DNA of 60,474 nt from Bacteroidales bacterium (GTDB taxonomy: Bacteria > Bacteroidota > Bacteroidia > Bacteroidales > WCHB1-69). Below are positions 22,450 to 32,945 of the stretch, piece after piece. The notes beneath the pieces were generated by a model. That model was not told where the DNA came from, ran no database searches, and saw nothing but the letters and a program-made list of their open reading frames with translations. The DNA lies in the NCBI GenBank assembly GCA_017394765.1, contig JAFPXF010000039.1:1-60474 (forward strand), in the 5' to 3' direction. Within the stretch, counting starts at the first letter, position 1. Each line of letters begins with the position of its first letter. Position numbers and translations under genes: made by a program.

Positions 22450-22465
22450 AATCCCTCACTTTCCG
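22450..22465 (+). repeat. Second copy of the att core (AATCCCTCACTTTCCG)
   Basis: The 16 bases of 22,285-22,300 recur here exactly, preceded by GGGATCTCC instead of the T-arm sequence. Between the copies is a hairpin (GTAACCAGCC ... GGCTGGTTAC, 22,336-22,384). This suggests an earlier integration in tandem or an alternative attachment site. Confidence 0.6.
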
Positions 22466-22517
22466 AAACTTTCGCCTTGCTATCCCCCACCCTGATCTTC
22501 ACCGCATTTTATAACGT

Positions 22518-25500
22518 TCATTTCCCCACCGTCACCCTTGTGCCCTCTGAATGCGAGGTGAACTCCGGTGCGTACATGCACTGGATGGTGGTGAGGCCGT
22601 TGCTGTAGGTGCCCGTCATCGTGGCTACCAAGGTGTACTCGAACACATAGGTGCCCTTGGGCAGGTAGTCGATGAAGAAGTTGGTGGAGGCGTCTTTCGT
22701 GCACTCATAGTACCACAAGCCGTCTTGGTGGCGGTAGCCCGACAGCACATTTGTGGGCTCGAAGCAGGCTGCCCGCATATCCTTCAGATGCACATACTCC
22801 ATATCGCGGTCGGTGCGGATTTCCACACGCACGCGCACTTTGTCACCCGCCTTCAGCGGAGACTCTTCTGTGATGGCTGTCAACACCTCGCCGCGTTCGC
22901 CAATCTCCACTTTGTACAGTTGCTTTTGTATGCTGAAGTTGCCGTCCTGGCTGTGCTCCACCTTGTCCAAGTTCTCCAGATACTGCCAGTAGAGGCCGCC
23001 CCACGCGGGACCGGAGGTCTGCTTTTCAATCTTCAGACTGGCCATATCGGCGGTCACATCGCCGCCCTTCCAGCTCTTCTTGATGTATCCGGTGCCGGCT
23101 TCCGCCTGCTCGGTGCCGTCGCCCTCGGTGTAGGTCCATTGGTTGCCGAGCGACAAGGTTACTCCGTTGGTGTTCTCCAACTGCGTGTTGTTGAGCAGCA
23201 GGGCGTAGATGGCTTCTGTGGTGGATTTGGTGGTGGGCCAGCTTTGTGTCTGCTTCTGCTTGAGCAGCCACAACTGCATTTTCTCCACCGACTCGGCATC
23301 TTGGGTGATGGTGTTGAAGGCCTCGATGAGCAGCGCTTGGCGCTCGATGGGGGCTTCGTACCAGAACCAGCCGTAGCCACTCTTCTTCCAGAACATTCCC
23401 ATCTCCTCATTGTACTGCGCCATCGATTTGATGTGGGCGATGATCTGCTTTGCCAGCTGCGTGTCGCCGTTGCGATGGCAGACTAAGGCGATCATTCCCT
23501 GCATATAGATGGACTGGCTCTTCCAGTTCTTCTTGATGTTGTTGTAGTTGAAATTATAGGCCTCCAGATGAGTACTGTTGACTTTCTGGTCGAGGAAGAA
23601 GCTGCGGGCGTAGAGGTAGTGGATGTCGCCCCAGGAAGAGGAGTGCTCCTTCTTCTGCCAACGCTGGTAGTAGTCGTTCATCTCGCGGTCGATGAAGCTG
23701 ATGGCCTTCTTGAGGGTGTTGGATTTCAGTGCCGACTTGACACCGAGTGCGTTAAGATGTCCGATGCCGGCAACAATGTGCTCGGTGATGTAGCTGCTGC
23801 TTTGTCCGCCGGCGAACCACGACCAGCCGCCATCGTTGTTCTGGCGGTCTTCCAGCTTCTTGCAGGCGCTTTTGCCCTCTTTGGCCATACGCTGCAGGTC
23901 GAACAACAACGCGATGTTCTGCTTGCGGGCGGACTCTTTCTGCGCATCGAGCACCCAAGGAGTCTCTTCCAGCAGGACGCTCTTGAGCTCTTGGTTCTTC
24001 TCTAACTGCGAGCAGAAGGCGTCGGGGGTGGCGTTGAGCCATTCGTCAAACACCTGCTTCACGCGTGGGTGGCTGTTCACGATGTTGGTGGCCAGGGTGT
24101 TGGCATAGTAGCGGCTGAAGATCTGCTCGTTGCACTCGTAGGGATATTCCATCAGATAGGGCATCGCTTGGATGGCGTACCAGATGGGGTTCGGGGTGAA
24201 TTCCAAGGTCAGCGACTGCGTGGTGAGCGTGCTGCTGGCGGTGGGGAGGAAACTCTTCTCCAAACGCTCGAAGCGGAAGGTCTTGCTGCCCTTGCCAGAG
24301 ATGTGCAGCGGCAGACTCTCTGTAATCAGGATGCGGTTGGTGAGCACGGGCAGGGTGCGTTCCTCGCCGTCGGAAAAGGCCGGGGTCTCCAGGTTGCGGG
24401 CCACGATGCGGCAGGTGACGGCCCCGAGGTTCTGCGGCACCACCACGCGGAAATGGATCTCCTCGGATTGGCCAGGCTTCACCTCGAATGGCTGGGCAGT
24501 GGCGCCCTCCACAATCTGCAAATCGGCATTGTTGAACGGGTTGCGGAACGACAGGGTGACATTGCCACACTGGGTGACGCTGTCCATATTGACCACCTTG
24601 GCCGACAGGATTAGCGTGTCGCCCTCGCGCAGGAATCGCGGCACATTGGGCACCACCATCAGCTTCTTGTTGGTCTGCACGTATTTTTCGAATGCGCCCG
24701 ACATCAGATCCGTGTTGTGGGCAAAACCCAACAGTTTCCATTTGGTCAGCGACTCGGGCATTGTGAAGGTTATCAGCACATTGCCCTCCTTGTCAGTGCG
24801 CAAGTCGGGGAAGAAAAAGGCAGTTTCGGCGAAGTTGGTGCGCACCTGGACCTCCTCCGGCTCGGCGGGAGCCTCCCATTGATGGGTGAGATTTTTGTCT
24901 GAGGCAAGGTTTGGATCTACAGCAAGTGCATCATCTACGGTTACAAGCGCATCATCTTCCATTATGGCCACTTCCGCCACTTCTGCAGAGGATTCCACCA
25001 TATTTAAAACCACCTCTTCTTGGTGAGGTACGCCTGCGGTTTTGTATAGTCTGCCGCCCCCGGCCCCGAATCCGTAATAATGATTCATCAGGAAACGCAG
25101 GTGGGGATAGTTCCGCACCTTTATCTCCTTGGGACGCGTGTTGGCTAATGATTCACTGTAGGTTATGGAAAAACCGTCTTTAATGGCACCGGTTAGTGAG
25201 GTTCTGAAAGAGGGGCTACGATGATGGAATATGGTTCGGGCGAAGGAATTCGGTGCGGCCAGCGCATCCAATGAAGCATCATACATGGAGCAGAGCAACT
25301 CGGCGGCCACCTTGTCGCCATCCTTGTCTTTCAATCGTATCTGATACTGCTCGGCACTTCCCGGTTCCGTCTTGTCGCGGAAAGTAAGGAAGTCAAAATC
25401 TATTTTCTGATGGGAATAAGGAACATTTATGCTCAGCGACTGCTCATATCGGTGGTTGTTTTGTACCGTAAAGGCGTGGAATGACACGGTGCCGAGGTCT

Positions 25501-28463
25501 TTCTCTGTGAGCGTGTAACTGAAATTGGCCTTGCCACGGTTGAGGGTCACCCACTTGGATTCGACCAGACGGTCGTTGGAGGTGATCTCGCAAAGCACTC
25601 GGGCGTTCTTCAGATAACTCTCCACTGTGATGTGGATGGTCTGGCCCACCTCATTCACATCCGTTTTCTCCTGATGAATCCAAAGCGGTTCGTATCGTAC
25701 GGATTTCTTGCTGTTTTTATTGTAAATAGTGACATAAGATTCTTTTACAATCTCGTTGCGGTCGCGGTCGCGGGTGGTGAAGGTGATTTTGTAGGTGCCT
25801 TCGGCCAGATTTTCCAGATTCGGGATGGAGAAAAGCGCTTTGCCGTCGGCTTCAAAGTCACCGCTGCTGACAAGGTCCCCTTCCCAATTTTCCATATGCC
25901 GTTTGTTCTCGAGGTCGAGATAGGGCAGGGCCTTCAGCATTGCTTCTTGATCGAACAAGTAGTAGTCGTGGCTGGGACATTTGTTGAGGTATTCCGCGGG
26001 TGTCTGCAGCAGGCCGATTTCGTAATGCAGTGTGGCCTTTTGGGGTTCGCCCGCCAAGTTGGTGGCTTTCACGGAAAAAGCGTTCTTCTCGCTCATCTCC
26101 AATTGCTCGGGCAGGTTGCTTTCAATGATCAGGCTGGTGTTGCTCACCAGGACGGTGGCGTTGGCGGAGTGCGTCTCCCCCGTGATGTCAGTCACATCCG
26201 CGGTGACCTTGAAGCGATAGAGCGGGTTGTGGCGTTGCGCCTCCAAATCGGGCAGCGCGGTGAACTGGATACGGAAATTGCCCTCCTCGTCGGTCGTCAC
26301 CTCGCCGGAGGCGATCTCCTGGGCGGGACTGCTCGGGTACCACCACCAGCAGCGCCACCACGGGAAACTGGCCGTGCGTTCCACGTGGTACTTGACCGTG
26401 GCCCCGCCGATGGCGTAGCCGGCGTAGGCCTTTACGGTGCCGTTTACCTCCACCTCCTGGTCTGTGCGGAATTGCTCCTTGGGTTGCGCCATCTCCACTT
26501 CAAAGGTGGGCCGTTTGTACTCTTCCACCTGAATGGAGGTGGAACCGTGCTTGCACTTGATGCGGAAGGTTCCGTTCAACCCCGATGTGGGCAGTGTGAA
26601 ACTGCCGGAGAAGGAGCCGTATTCGTTGGTGGTTTTCTCCTCTTTGGCAACATCCTGCCAGTTGGCGTCTTGTAAAATCACGCGCTCGCTTTCGTTGGCG
26701 GCCACTCCGTGACTGACGGTGTTGTAATATCCTGATGTGGAGTTTCTTACAATAATGCCTTTGTAATAAACGGTCTGCCCTGGGCGATAGATAGTGCGGT
26801 CGGTGAAAATGTAGGTTTGGAGCTCCTCACGGCTTTCGAGCTGGTCGCCGTCCATCCATCGGTTTTCAAACAGCGTTATCTCTTCCCCGCTTTTTTGCAA
26901 CTTAGCGCGCAAACGGCCAGCCTCCTTTATCGTGAAGGTGTGTTCACACCGCCCGTTCTTGTTGGTGGTGAGATTGTGCTGACACAGTTGGTTCTTTAAA
27001 TTGTAGTTTGAGTAGGTGCTCAGCGTGATGGTTGCACCGTCAATAGGGTTGCCTGTCACTCGGTCGGTGACGAAAAACTCGTAATGCAGCCCGTTGTTGC
27101 GCCAGTCGGCCGCCAAATTGGTAATGGTGACCTTCTCATAGGTGAAATCCCCTTTGCTGTTGGCGCTGAAGGGGGCGTTGGAGGCGAGCAACACGTACGT
27201 GCCCTGCTTCAGGGGCGGCAGCAGGAAGTGGCCGCTTCTCTGACGATGGTCCTTCTCTTCTGGCACAGGAATGCTGGACTCATAAACCTGTTTTTTGGAA
27301 ATGAGTTCCGCATAGGCATTGCGGCTCCTCATTATTTGGCTGTACTCAGATTTGGTGACGGGAATAATACGGAAATAGATATTCCGGCTGTCTTTATAGA
27401 TGAAATTGATGAGATTAGGCTCGCCAACCGGCATCGTTTCCATTACGCTGAAGCGGATGATGGATTTCCGGATTTCCGATATCTTTACAGAGGCATTGCG
27501 CCCTTCAAGGGACTTGGAGTCATCCTGAATGGCCGTCTGGAACCATTCGATGGCCGTAACATAGTCGTTGGCGTACTCGGGGTGCTCGTCCTTGTTGAAG
27601 GAGTTGCCGCGATTTTGGTAATAGTTGCCCAATTGGTACGCCACCATCTCGTGACCCGGCTGATTGCGGTAGTGCTCTTCCAGTTTCAGCAGCTCTTTCA
27701 GATAGGTTGCAGATGCATTGTCCAGCGTGCTGTTGGCAGAAAGATACTCGTATCGGCGCAGTGTCACATCCAGCAGCGCGCGGGGGTCGGCATCGCGCAG
27801 ATGCAACCGGGTGAGCTCTTGCATAATCTTCAAGGAGAGATAAGAGAATGAATATTCGTCAGGAGAACTGATGATAATGTTATTAAATATCTCATTGTCA
27901 GACCAGTATTTGCCATTGTTGATGTCGAAGGGAGTGACCGGGATGGGCATCTCGCTGATGCGTCGGCTCAGGAAATCCAACGCGCGGAAGGCCAGGAAGT
28001 CGTACAGCGTGGGACGGTACGGCTCGGAAATCACGGAGTCGAGCAGCGGCGCCCAGTCGCGGATGGGGATGCGCTTCAGAAAGTCCTCGTCGCGCAGCGA
28101 CTGCTGGTAGTGGTACACAATCTGTTTCACCAAGGTCTGGAGGTCCCACACGTTGAGGTCGGCGGGCACGGCACCCTCCACCGGCGTGCGTTCCAGGATG
28201 CGGTAGCGGTTCTCCTGGTAATAGTTGCCGAGAAAAGTGGCCATACAACTGTGCCATACGGCTTCGTTGGCAGAATTGCCCAGCTGAGCCTTTATTTGTC
28301 TGGAGATGTTCAGATAGACGGTGTCGGCGCCATTGTCGTATTGTTGGTAGTCTCGTTCCAATTTGGACAGGATAGACGCTATCTCCTTGGGCGTTTGCTG
28401 GGCGGAAAGTGTGTTCATAAACAAAATACTTATAAGAAAAAGGTGAAAACTATTTTTTTTCAT
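22518..28463 (-). CDS. Alpha-2-macroglobulin family protein
   Basis: 1981 aa from ATG 28,461-28,463 (a TTG 21 bp upstream is rejected because the signal peptide begins here: MKKNSFHLFLISILFMNTLS, cut after SAQ). It has the MG-domain array of bacterial macroglobulins: about 490-800 MG1/MG2 strands with TIYRPGQTVYYKG, a bait-like region, a large MG7/A2M part around SLTKWKLLGFAHNTDLMSGA, and the thioester motif CNEQ near residue 1441 in YPYECNEQIFSRYYA. A terpenoid-cyclase-like TED follows (NNDGGWSWFAGGQSSSYITE), then a receptor-like end. The family traps proteases. Divergent from the transglutaminase-like gene. Confidence 0.9.
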   Translation of the reverse strand: MKKNSFHLFLISILFMNTLSAQQTPKEIASILSKLERDYQQYDNGADTVYLNISRQIKAQLGNSANEAVWHSCMATFLGNYYQENRYRILERTPVEGAVPADLNVWDLQTLVKQIVYHYQQSLRDEDFLKRIPIRDWAPLLDSVISEPYRPTLYDFLAFRALDFLSRRISEMPIPVTPFDINNGKYWSDNEIFNNIIISSPDEYSFSYLSLKIMQELTRLHLRDADPRALLDVTLRRYEYLSANSTLDNASATYLKELLKLEEHYRNQPGHEMVAYQLGNYYQNRGNSFNKDEHPEYANDYVTAIEWFQTAIQDDSKSLEGRNASVKISEIRKSIIRFSVMETMPVGEPNLINFIYKDSRNIYFRIIPVTKSEYSQIMRSRNAYAELISKKQVYESSIPVPEEKDHRQRSGHFLLPPLKQGTYVLLASNAPFSANSKGDFTYEKVTITNLAADWRNNGLHYEFFVTDRVTGNPIDGATITLSTYSNYNLKNQLCQHNLTTNKNGRCEHTFTIKEAGRLRAKLQKSGEEITLFENRWMDGDQLESREELQTYIFTDRTIYRPGQTVYYKGIIVRNSTSGYYNTVSHGVAANESERVILQDANWQDVAKEEKTTNEYGSFSGSFTLPTSGLNGTFRIKCKHGSTSIQVEEYKRPTFEVEMAQPKEQFRTDQEVEVNGTVKAYAGYAIGGATVKYHVERTASFPWWRCWWWYPSSPAQEIASGEVTTDEEGNFRIQFTALPDLEAQRHNPLYRFKVTADVTDITGETHSANATVLVSNTSLIIESNLPEQLEMSEKNAFSVKATNLAGEPQKATLHYEIGLLQTPAEYLNKCPSHDYYLFDQEAMLKALPYLDLENKRHMENWEGDLVSSGDFEADGKALFSIPNLENLAEGTYKITFTTRDRDRNEIVKESYVTIYNKNSKKSVRYEPLWIHQEKTDVNEVGQTIHITVESYLKNARVLCEITSNDRLVESKWVTLNRGKANFSYTLTEKDLGTVSFHAFTVQNNHRYEQSLSINVPYSHQKIDFDFLTFRDKTEPGSAEQYQIRLKDKDGDKVAAELLCSMYDASLDALAAPNSFARTIFHHRSPSFRTSLTGAIKDGFSITYSESLANTRPKEIKVRNYPHLRFLMNHYYGFGAGGGRLYKTAGVPHQEEVVLNMVESSAEVAEVAIMEDDALVTVDDALAVDPNLASDKNLTHQWEAPAEPEEVQVRTNFAETAFFFPDLRTDKEGNVLITFTMPESLTKWKLLGFAHNTDLMSGAFEKYVQTNKKLMVVPNVPRFLREGDTLILSAKVVNMDSVTQCGNVTLSFRNPFNNADLQIVEGATAQPFEVKPGQSEEIHFRVVVPQNLGAVTCRIVARNLETPAFSDGEERTLPVLTNRILITESLPLHISGKGSKTFRFERLEKSFLPTASSTLTTQSLTLEFTPNPIWYAIQAMPYLMEYPYECNEQIFSRYYANTLATNIVNSHPRVKQVFDEWLNATPDAFCSQLEKNQELKSVLLEETPWVLDAQKESARKQNIALLFDLQRMAKEGKSACKKLEDRQNNDGGWSWFAGGQSSSYITEHIVAGIGHLNALGVKSALKSNTLKKAISFIDREMNDYYQRWQKKEHSSSWGDIHYLYARSFFLDQKVNSTHLEAYNFNYNNIKKNWKSQSIYMQGMIALVCHRNGDTQLAKQIIAHIKSMAQYNEEMGMFWKKSGYGWFWYEAPIERQALLIEAFNTITQDAESVEKMQLWLLKQKQTQSWPTTKSTTEAIYALLLNNTQLENTNGVTLSLGNQWTYTEGDGTEQAEAGTGYIKKSWKGGDVTADMASLKIEKQTSGPAWGGLYWQYLENLDKVEHSQDGNFSIQKQLYKVEIGERGEVLTAITEESPLKAGDKVRVRVEIRTDRDMEYVHLKDMRAACFEPTNVLSGYRHQDGLWYYECTKDASTNFFIDYLPKGTYVFEYTLVATMTGTYSNGLTTIQCMYAPEFTSHSEGTRVTVGK

Positions 28464-28484
28464 AGCAGGAATTGATGAAGACAA

Positions 28485-28681
28485 GCTGTTATTGTAAAAA
28501 CGAATTGTGTGAAAAACGATTTGTCACTCTCCTTTATTGTAAGGACCTGCAAAAGTAATCAATTATTCGACAGCCCGGAGAAACACACTTTTTTCGTAAT
28601 TTTGCAGCCTCGAACGTGATAGGATTGTGAATCCCGATTTGGCACATCATAGCGTTTTCATTTTCACACAACATATTCTAT
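28485..28681. promoter_or_regulatory. Divergent promoter region, macroglobulin and transglutaminase-like genes
   Basis: Plus strand: TAATTTTG at 28,597-28,604, about 70 bases before the 903-aa ATG. Minus strand: TACTTTTG at 28,557-28,550, about 80 bases before the macroglobulin ATG. Both are perfect TAnnTTTG -7 boxes; -33 boxes are weak. Confidence 0.6.
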
Positions 28682-31393
28682 ATGAAACATTTTTGTCTTT
28701 TCCTGAGTATTTTAGCCCTTTCATTCTCCACCTTGTCCGCGCAGAATTCCCGCACAAGCACAAGCACAAAGTCCGACGCGGCGACATCATACAACCAAGC
28801 CGCATGGGAGCAATTGCGCTCGCGCAAGATGCCAAGCCAAAAACTGCAATGGCTCACCGACAGCATCAACCGCTATTACAACGCCCGCGACCTCAACGCC
28901 AAGTCGCTGGGTGAGGCCCTGTTGTTCTTGTATGCCTACATGCCGCAGAGCGACTTGTGCGACTATGACTTCGGCTTTTTCAAGCAGCAGGCCGCCATTG
29001 CATTGGAAGGTCGCAAGACCTTCACCTGGGGCTCGAGAATCCCTGACGACATCTTCCGGCACTTCGTGCTGGTGTATCGCGTGAACAACGAGAACCTCGA
29101 CACGGCGCGCGCCTACATCTACCACCAGCTCAAGGAGCGCGTGCGCGGCTTGTCGATGTACGAAGCGGCCCTGGAAGTCAACCATTGGTGCCATGAGCAT
29201 GTGGACTACCAGCCTTCCGATGTGCGCACGTCCGCGCCGTTGGCCACGCTGCGCACCTCGCACGGGCGCTGCGGCGAGGAGAGTACGCTGACGGTCACCG
29301 CGATGCGCGCCGTGGGCATCCCCGCGCGCCAATGCTACACCCCGCGCTGGGCGCACTGCGACGACAACCACGCCTGGGTGGAGGTATGGGTCGATGGCAA
29401 ATGGCAATATCTCGGGGCCTGCGAACCCGACCCCGAGCTCAACATGGGCTGGTTCTCCGTGCCCGCTTCCCGCACCATGATGGTCCACACCAACGTCTTC
29501 GGCAAGTACGAAGGCCCCGAGGAGGTGAACAAGCAAACCCGCTACTACTCCTGCATCAACGTGCTATCCAACTATGCAGAAACCGTGACGGCGACCGTGA
29601 AAGTGGTCGATATCAAGGGGAAACCGGTATCCGACGCCACCGTCCGCTTCCAGCTCTACAACTATGCGGAATACTACACCCTCGCCGAGCGCAAGACCGG
29701 TCCCGATGGCACTGCAACCTTGGTCACAGGCAAGGGCGACCTGCTCATCTGGGTAAGCAAAGGCGACGAGTTCAACTACGCCAAGATGGACTGCCGCGCC
29801 CAGCCCACCGTCACGATAAGGTTGCCGAAGGCCGTCTCTGCCGCTTCCTTCCAACCCCTGACCAGCGGCATGCCTGACGGCTATGTGGAGGAACTCGACA
29901 TGTTCCCGCCTGTGGGAGGCACCAGCATCCGGAAAGCCACCCCTGAGCGCATCGCCCTCAACGAGCAACGCAAGGCCTCCGAGGACGCCATGCGTACTGC
30001 CTACCGCAAAACCTTCCCCACCCCTGAAGCACTTGCCGCCAGCAATTTCCACAACGAATACTTCACCGACGACGAGCTCTACGACATCATCCGACGCAGC
30101 GAGGGCAACTTCAAGGAGATCATGGCGTTTCTGAACATGCATCCCCAAAAAGAAGACGGGCTCTTCCTGCGCGAATTCATTGAATCCCTGGCCGACAAAG
30201 ACCTGCGCGATGCCACCGCCGACATTCTCGATGCCAACCTTTTAAACCACAACTCCTACGAAAGCATCCCCAAAGACGTGTTCGTCAAAGGATTGCTTGC
30301 ACCGCGCATCTCCAACGAGATGCTACGGCACCATACCGCTTCCCTTTACAAAGAGTCATACGACGTTGTCAAGCTCAACCCCACAATCTCCACTCTTGTC
30401 AAATACACGGCCGACAACATCGTGCTGGATCCCGAATGCAACTACTACAACTGCCCCATCAGTCCCGACGGAGTGGTATGGCACAAGTGTGCCGACGCGC
30501 ACTCCCTCGGCATCTTCTTCGTGGCCTTGTGCCGGGCGCACGGCATTCCCGCCTTCATGGACAACTCCAACGGCGACCTCTACGCCTGGGAGAACAACGA
30601 GTGGCACAACGTGCAGCTGCCACAGCTTCGCGAATCCGCCATCGCCGAGGAGCAGAACAAAGTGCAAGGCGGCTCCTCCAATGCCATGGGGACCCTTGTG
30701 CTGCACAATCCGGACAACTACGCCTACTATCCGCAATACACACTGCAACGCTGGGAGAACGGACAGTATGTCTCCTACGACTTCGAGAACGACCCGCGCG
30801 TGGCGAAATCCCACATCGTCCTGAACCTGCCCGCCGGCAAATACTGTCTCTCCACCGGCAATCGTTATGGCAACGGTGACGTGCTCTCCCGTCTGGAATT
30901 CTTCAACCTCCCAGCCGGAAAATATGTGGAAAAAAACATCATCCTGCGCCCTCTCTCGGAACGTCCCGGCGAATATGGCCATATCGACGCCGACCAGACC
31001 TACATCAACGGAAAGTCGCTGCAGCAGTGGATGTCGCAGAGCGGCAGCAAGAAGGTCATCCTCTGCTTGGTCACCCCCGGCACGGAACCGGTGAACCATC
31101 TGGCCAAGGAGATTGCCGCCAAGCAGGCGGAATATGAGAAATGGAACGGTCCGCTGTTGTTTGTCGCCAGCAACGGCCAATGGAAGCCCGAACCCGGACA
31201 ACCCAAGAACCTGATGCTCTTCACCGACAATTACGACAAACTTCGCGAGACCATCCTCAAGGGGCTCACCAATGAGCACCAAGGGGCCAATCCCGTCTGT
31301 GTGGTCATCGACCAGAACGGCACCATCACGCTCTTTTCCGAAGGATACCACATCGGGCTGGGCGAGCTTCTGTTTAACAACGCCATCAAGTAA
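28682..31393 (+). CDS. Secreted transglutaminase-like protein
   Basis: 903 aa with a signal peptide (MKHFCLFLSILALSFSTLSA). The transglutaminase core has Cys in SHGRCGEESTLTVTAMRAVG (about 197), His in NHAWVEVWVDGKWQYLG (about 229) and a probable Asp in ACEPDPELN (about 250). A beta-sandwich region follows (VVDIKGKPVSDATVRFQLYN). A second, degenerate transglutaminase-like half occurs near CADAHSLGIFFVALCRAHGI (about 600). A thioredoxin-like end (KKVILCLVTPGTEP, then VCVVIDQNGTITL) may follow. Papain-type proteases of this fold act in the periplasm. Head-to-head with the macroglobulin. Confidence 0.85.
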   Translation: MKHFCLFLSILALSFSTLSAQNSRTSTSTKSDAATSYNQAAWEQLRSRKMPSQKLQWLTDSINRYYNARDLNAKSLGEALLFLYAYMPQSDLCDYDFGFFKQQAAIALEGRKTFTWGSRIPDDIFRHFVLVYRVNNENLDTARAYIYHQLKERVRGLSMYEAALEVNHWCHEHVDYQPSDVRTSAPLATLRTSHGRCGEESTLTVTAMRAVGIPARQCYTPRWAHCDDNHAWVEVWVDGKWQYLGACEPDPELNMGWFSVPASRTMMVHTNVFGKYEGPEEVNKQTRYYSCINVLSNYAETVTATVKVVDIKGKPVSDATVRFQLYNYAEYYTLAERKTGPDGTATLVTGKGDLLIWVSKGDEFNYAKMDCRAQPTVTIRLPKAVSAASFQPLTSGMPDGYVEELDMFPPVGGTSIRKATPERIALNEQRKASEDAMRTAYRKTFPTPEALAASNFHNEYFTDDELYDIIRRSEGNFKEIMAFLNMHPQKEDGLFLREFIESLADKDLRDATADILDANLLNHNSYESIPKDVFVKGLLAPRISNEMLRHHTASLYKESYDVVKLNPTISTLVKYTADNIVLDPECNYYNCPISPDGVVWHKCADAHSLGIFFVALCRAHGIPAFMDNSNGDLYAWENNEWHNVQLPQLRESAIAEEQNKVQGGSSNAMGTLVLHNPDNYAYYPQYTLQRWENGQYVSYDFENDPRVAKSHIVLNLPAGKYCLSTGNRYGNGDVLSRLEFFNLPAGKYVEKNIILRPLSERPGEYGHIDADQTYINGKSLQQWMSQSGSKKVILCLVTPGTEPVNHLAKEIAAKQAEYEKWNGPLLFVASNGQWKPEPGQPKNLMLFTDNYDKLRETILKGLTNEHQGANPVCVVIDQNGTITLFSEGYHIGLGELLFNNAIK

Positions 31394-31455
31394 CCTTCAA
31401 AGGTCCTTTGGCCCTATTCCCTTTTTTTGTATTTTTGCCGATTAAATTTTTACAG

Positions 31456-32913
31456 ATGGAAAACAACTCAAACGAGAATAAAAAGCGCAAAGGACAATAT
31501 CAGAAACATCATTCAAACAAGTCTCATCAAAACAGACAAAATACTGAAAACAAGAATCTTGCCAAAGAATCCAAAATAAATCAAGACATTCAGGAAGAGG
31601 AGCAGGCGAAAGTTGAAGTCATCACTGAAGCCCACTCGAATGATGCGACCGACACCGTCGAAATGTCCGATGACGATGCCAACGACATTGGCAACATCTC
31701 CGATCTTGAGCCCAAGAAGGCCAAGAAGACCCAATTTGATGACAAAGACCACACCCAGACCGAGGATTGGGAGCAGTATCTCAACATGGACATCCGCACG
31801 GGGCTTTCTGCCGAAGCGGAAAAAATCTCTCAGAACATCTTCCTGACCCGAGGGCTCAACGACATTCCCGACCCCGAGAGAGTGAACTGCAGGCAATACC
31901 AATACAGCGCCTGCAAGTTAGCCTCCTACGACTGGATTTCCAAACTCGACATTGCTCTGGACTACACCGAGTTCCCCATTGCAGAGGTGCGTTTCAAGAA
32001 CAGCCACAAGGATTTCTACCTGCTGCCCACCGAAGGTGTTTTCCGCGTAGGCGACATTGTGGCGGTGGAAGCCAACCCCGGGCATGACATCGGCGTCATT
32101 TCCATGTTGGGGCTGCAGGTGAAGCGCCAGTTAGCCCACAAGCACATTAACCCTGCAGACGTCTCCAAGAAGCTCTACCGCACCGCACGCTACACCGACA
32201 TTGAGGAGTGGATTGCCACGGTGGGACTGGAGCATCAGACCATGCTCAAGTCGCGCTACACCGCATGGGACCTGAACCTCAACATGAAAGTCAATGACGT
32301 GGAATACCAGGGCGATGGCACGAAGGCCATCTTCTACTACTCGGCAGACGACCGTGTGGACTTTCGCGAGCTGATCAAGATTCTGGCCGAGCAATTCCAC
32401 ATCCGCATCGAGATGCGCCAGATCGGTGTCCGGCAGGAGGCCGCCCGTCTCGGAGGCATCGGCTCGTGCGGCCGTGAGCTCTGCTGTTCCTCCTGGCTCA
32501 CCAACTTCCAATCCGTCTCCACCAGCACGGCCCGTACCCAGCAGCTCTCCCTCAACCCTCAGAAACTCGCCGGCATGTGCGGCAAGCTGAAGTGCTGTCT
32601 CAACTTCGAACAAGACACCTACCAACGCGAACTCAAGGAGTTCCCGCAACCCAATGTCCAGCTCAAGACCGCCAAAGGCAGAGGCATCTACAACAAAATC
32701 GACATCTTCAAGAAGATCGTATGGTACGCCTACTCCGACGATCCCTCCACTATTTTCGCCATTCCGCTTGAGAAGGTCAAACAAATCATCAAAATGAACA
32801 GCGAAGGCAAAATGCCCGAAAAGTTAGAGGAGTTCGCCATCGTCAACCAAAAGAAGGTCGAGGAGGGCAACAACTACAGCATGGACGAGCTCAAGCATAT
32901 CGCCGACTCGTAG
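31456..32913 (+). CDS. ricT: PSP1 domain protein (RicT/YaaT-like)
   Basis: 485 aa from ATG 31,456. Residues 1-130 are charged and low-complexity; about 135-420 are the PSP1 domain. GSCGRELCCSSWLTNF (about 335-350) and MCGKLKCCLNFEQDTY (about 372-387) carry the conserved Cys pairs that bind a 4Fe-4S cluster with RicA in Bacillus. In that organism it helps RNA maturation with RNase Y; in Bacteroidetes the partner is unknown. The gldH gene follows 32 bp later, as in many Bacteroidetes. I use ricT for the family, with the caution that function is by homology. Confidence 0.8.
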   Translation: MENNSNENKKRKGQYQKHHSNKSHQNRQNTENKNLAKESKINQDIQEEEQAKVEVITEAHSNDATDTVEMSDDDANDIGNISDLEPKKAKKTQFDDKDHTQTEDWEQYLNMDIRTGLSAEAEKISQNIFLTRGLNDIPDPERVNCRQYQYSACKLASYDWISKLDIALDYTEFPIAEVRFKNSHKDFYLLPTEGVFRVGDIVAVEANPGHDIGVISMLGLQVKRQLAHKHINPADVSKKLYRTARYTDIEEWIATVGLEHQTMLKSRYTAWDLNLNMKVNDVEYQGDGTKAIFYYSADDRVDFRELIKILAEQFHIRIEMRQIGVRQEAARLGGIGSCGRELCCSSWLTNFQSVSTSTARTQQLSLNPQKLAGMCGKLKCCLNFEQDTYQRELKEFPQPNVQLKTAKGRGIYNKIDIFKKIVWYAYSDDPSTIFAIPLEKVKQIIKMNSEGKMPEKLEEFAIVNQKKVEEGNNYSMDELKHIADS

Positions 32914-32945
32914 TCCAATTCCATCACTATAGCGCAAAACACGTT

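Noticed and set aside
22136..22459. A minus-strand frame of 107 codons across the attR region
   Set aside because: It runs through the tRNA-Ser 3' end, its terminator and the second att core in antisense.
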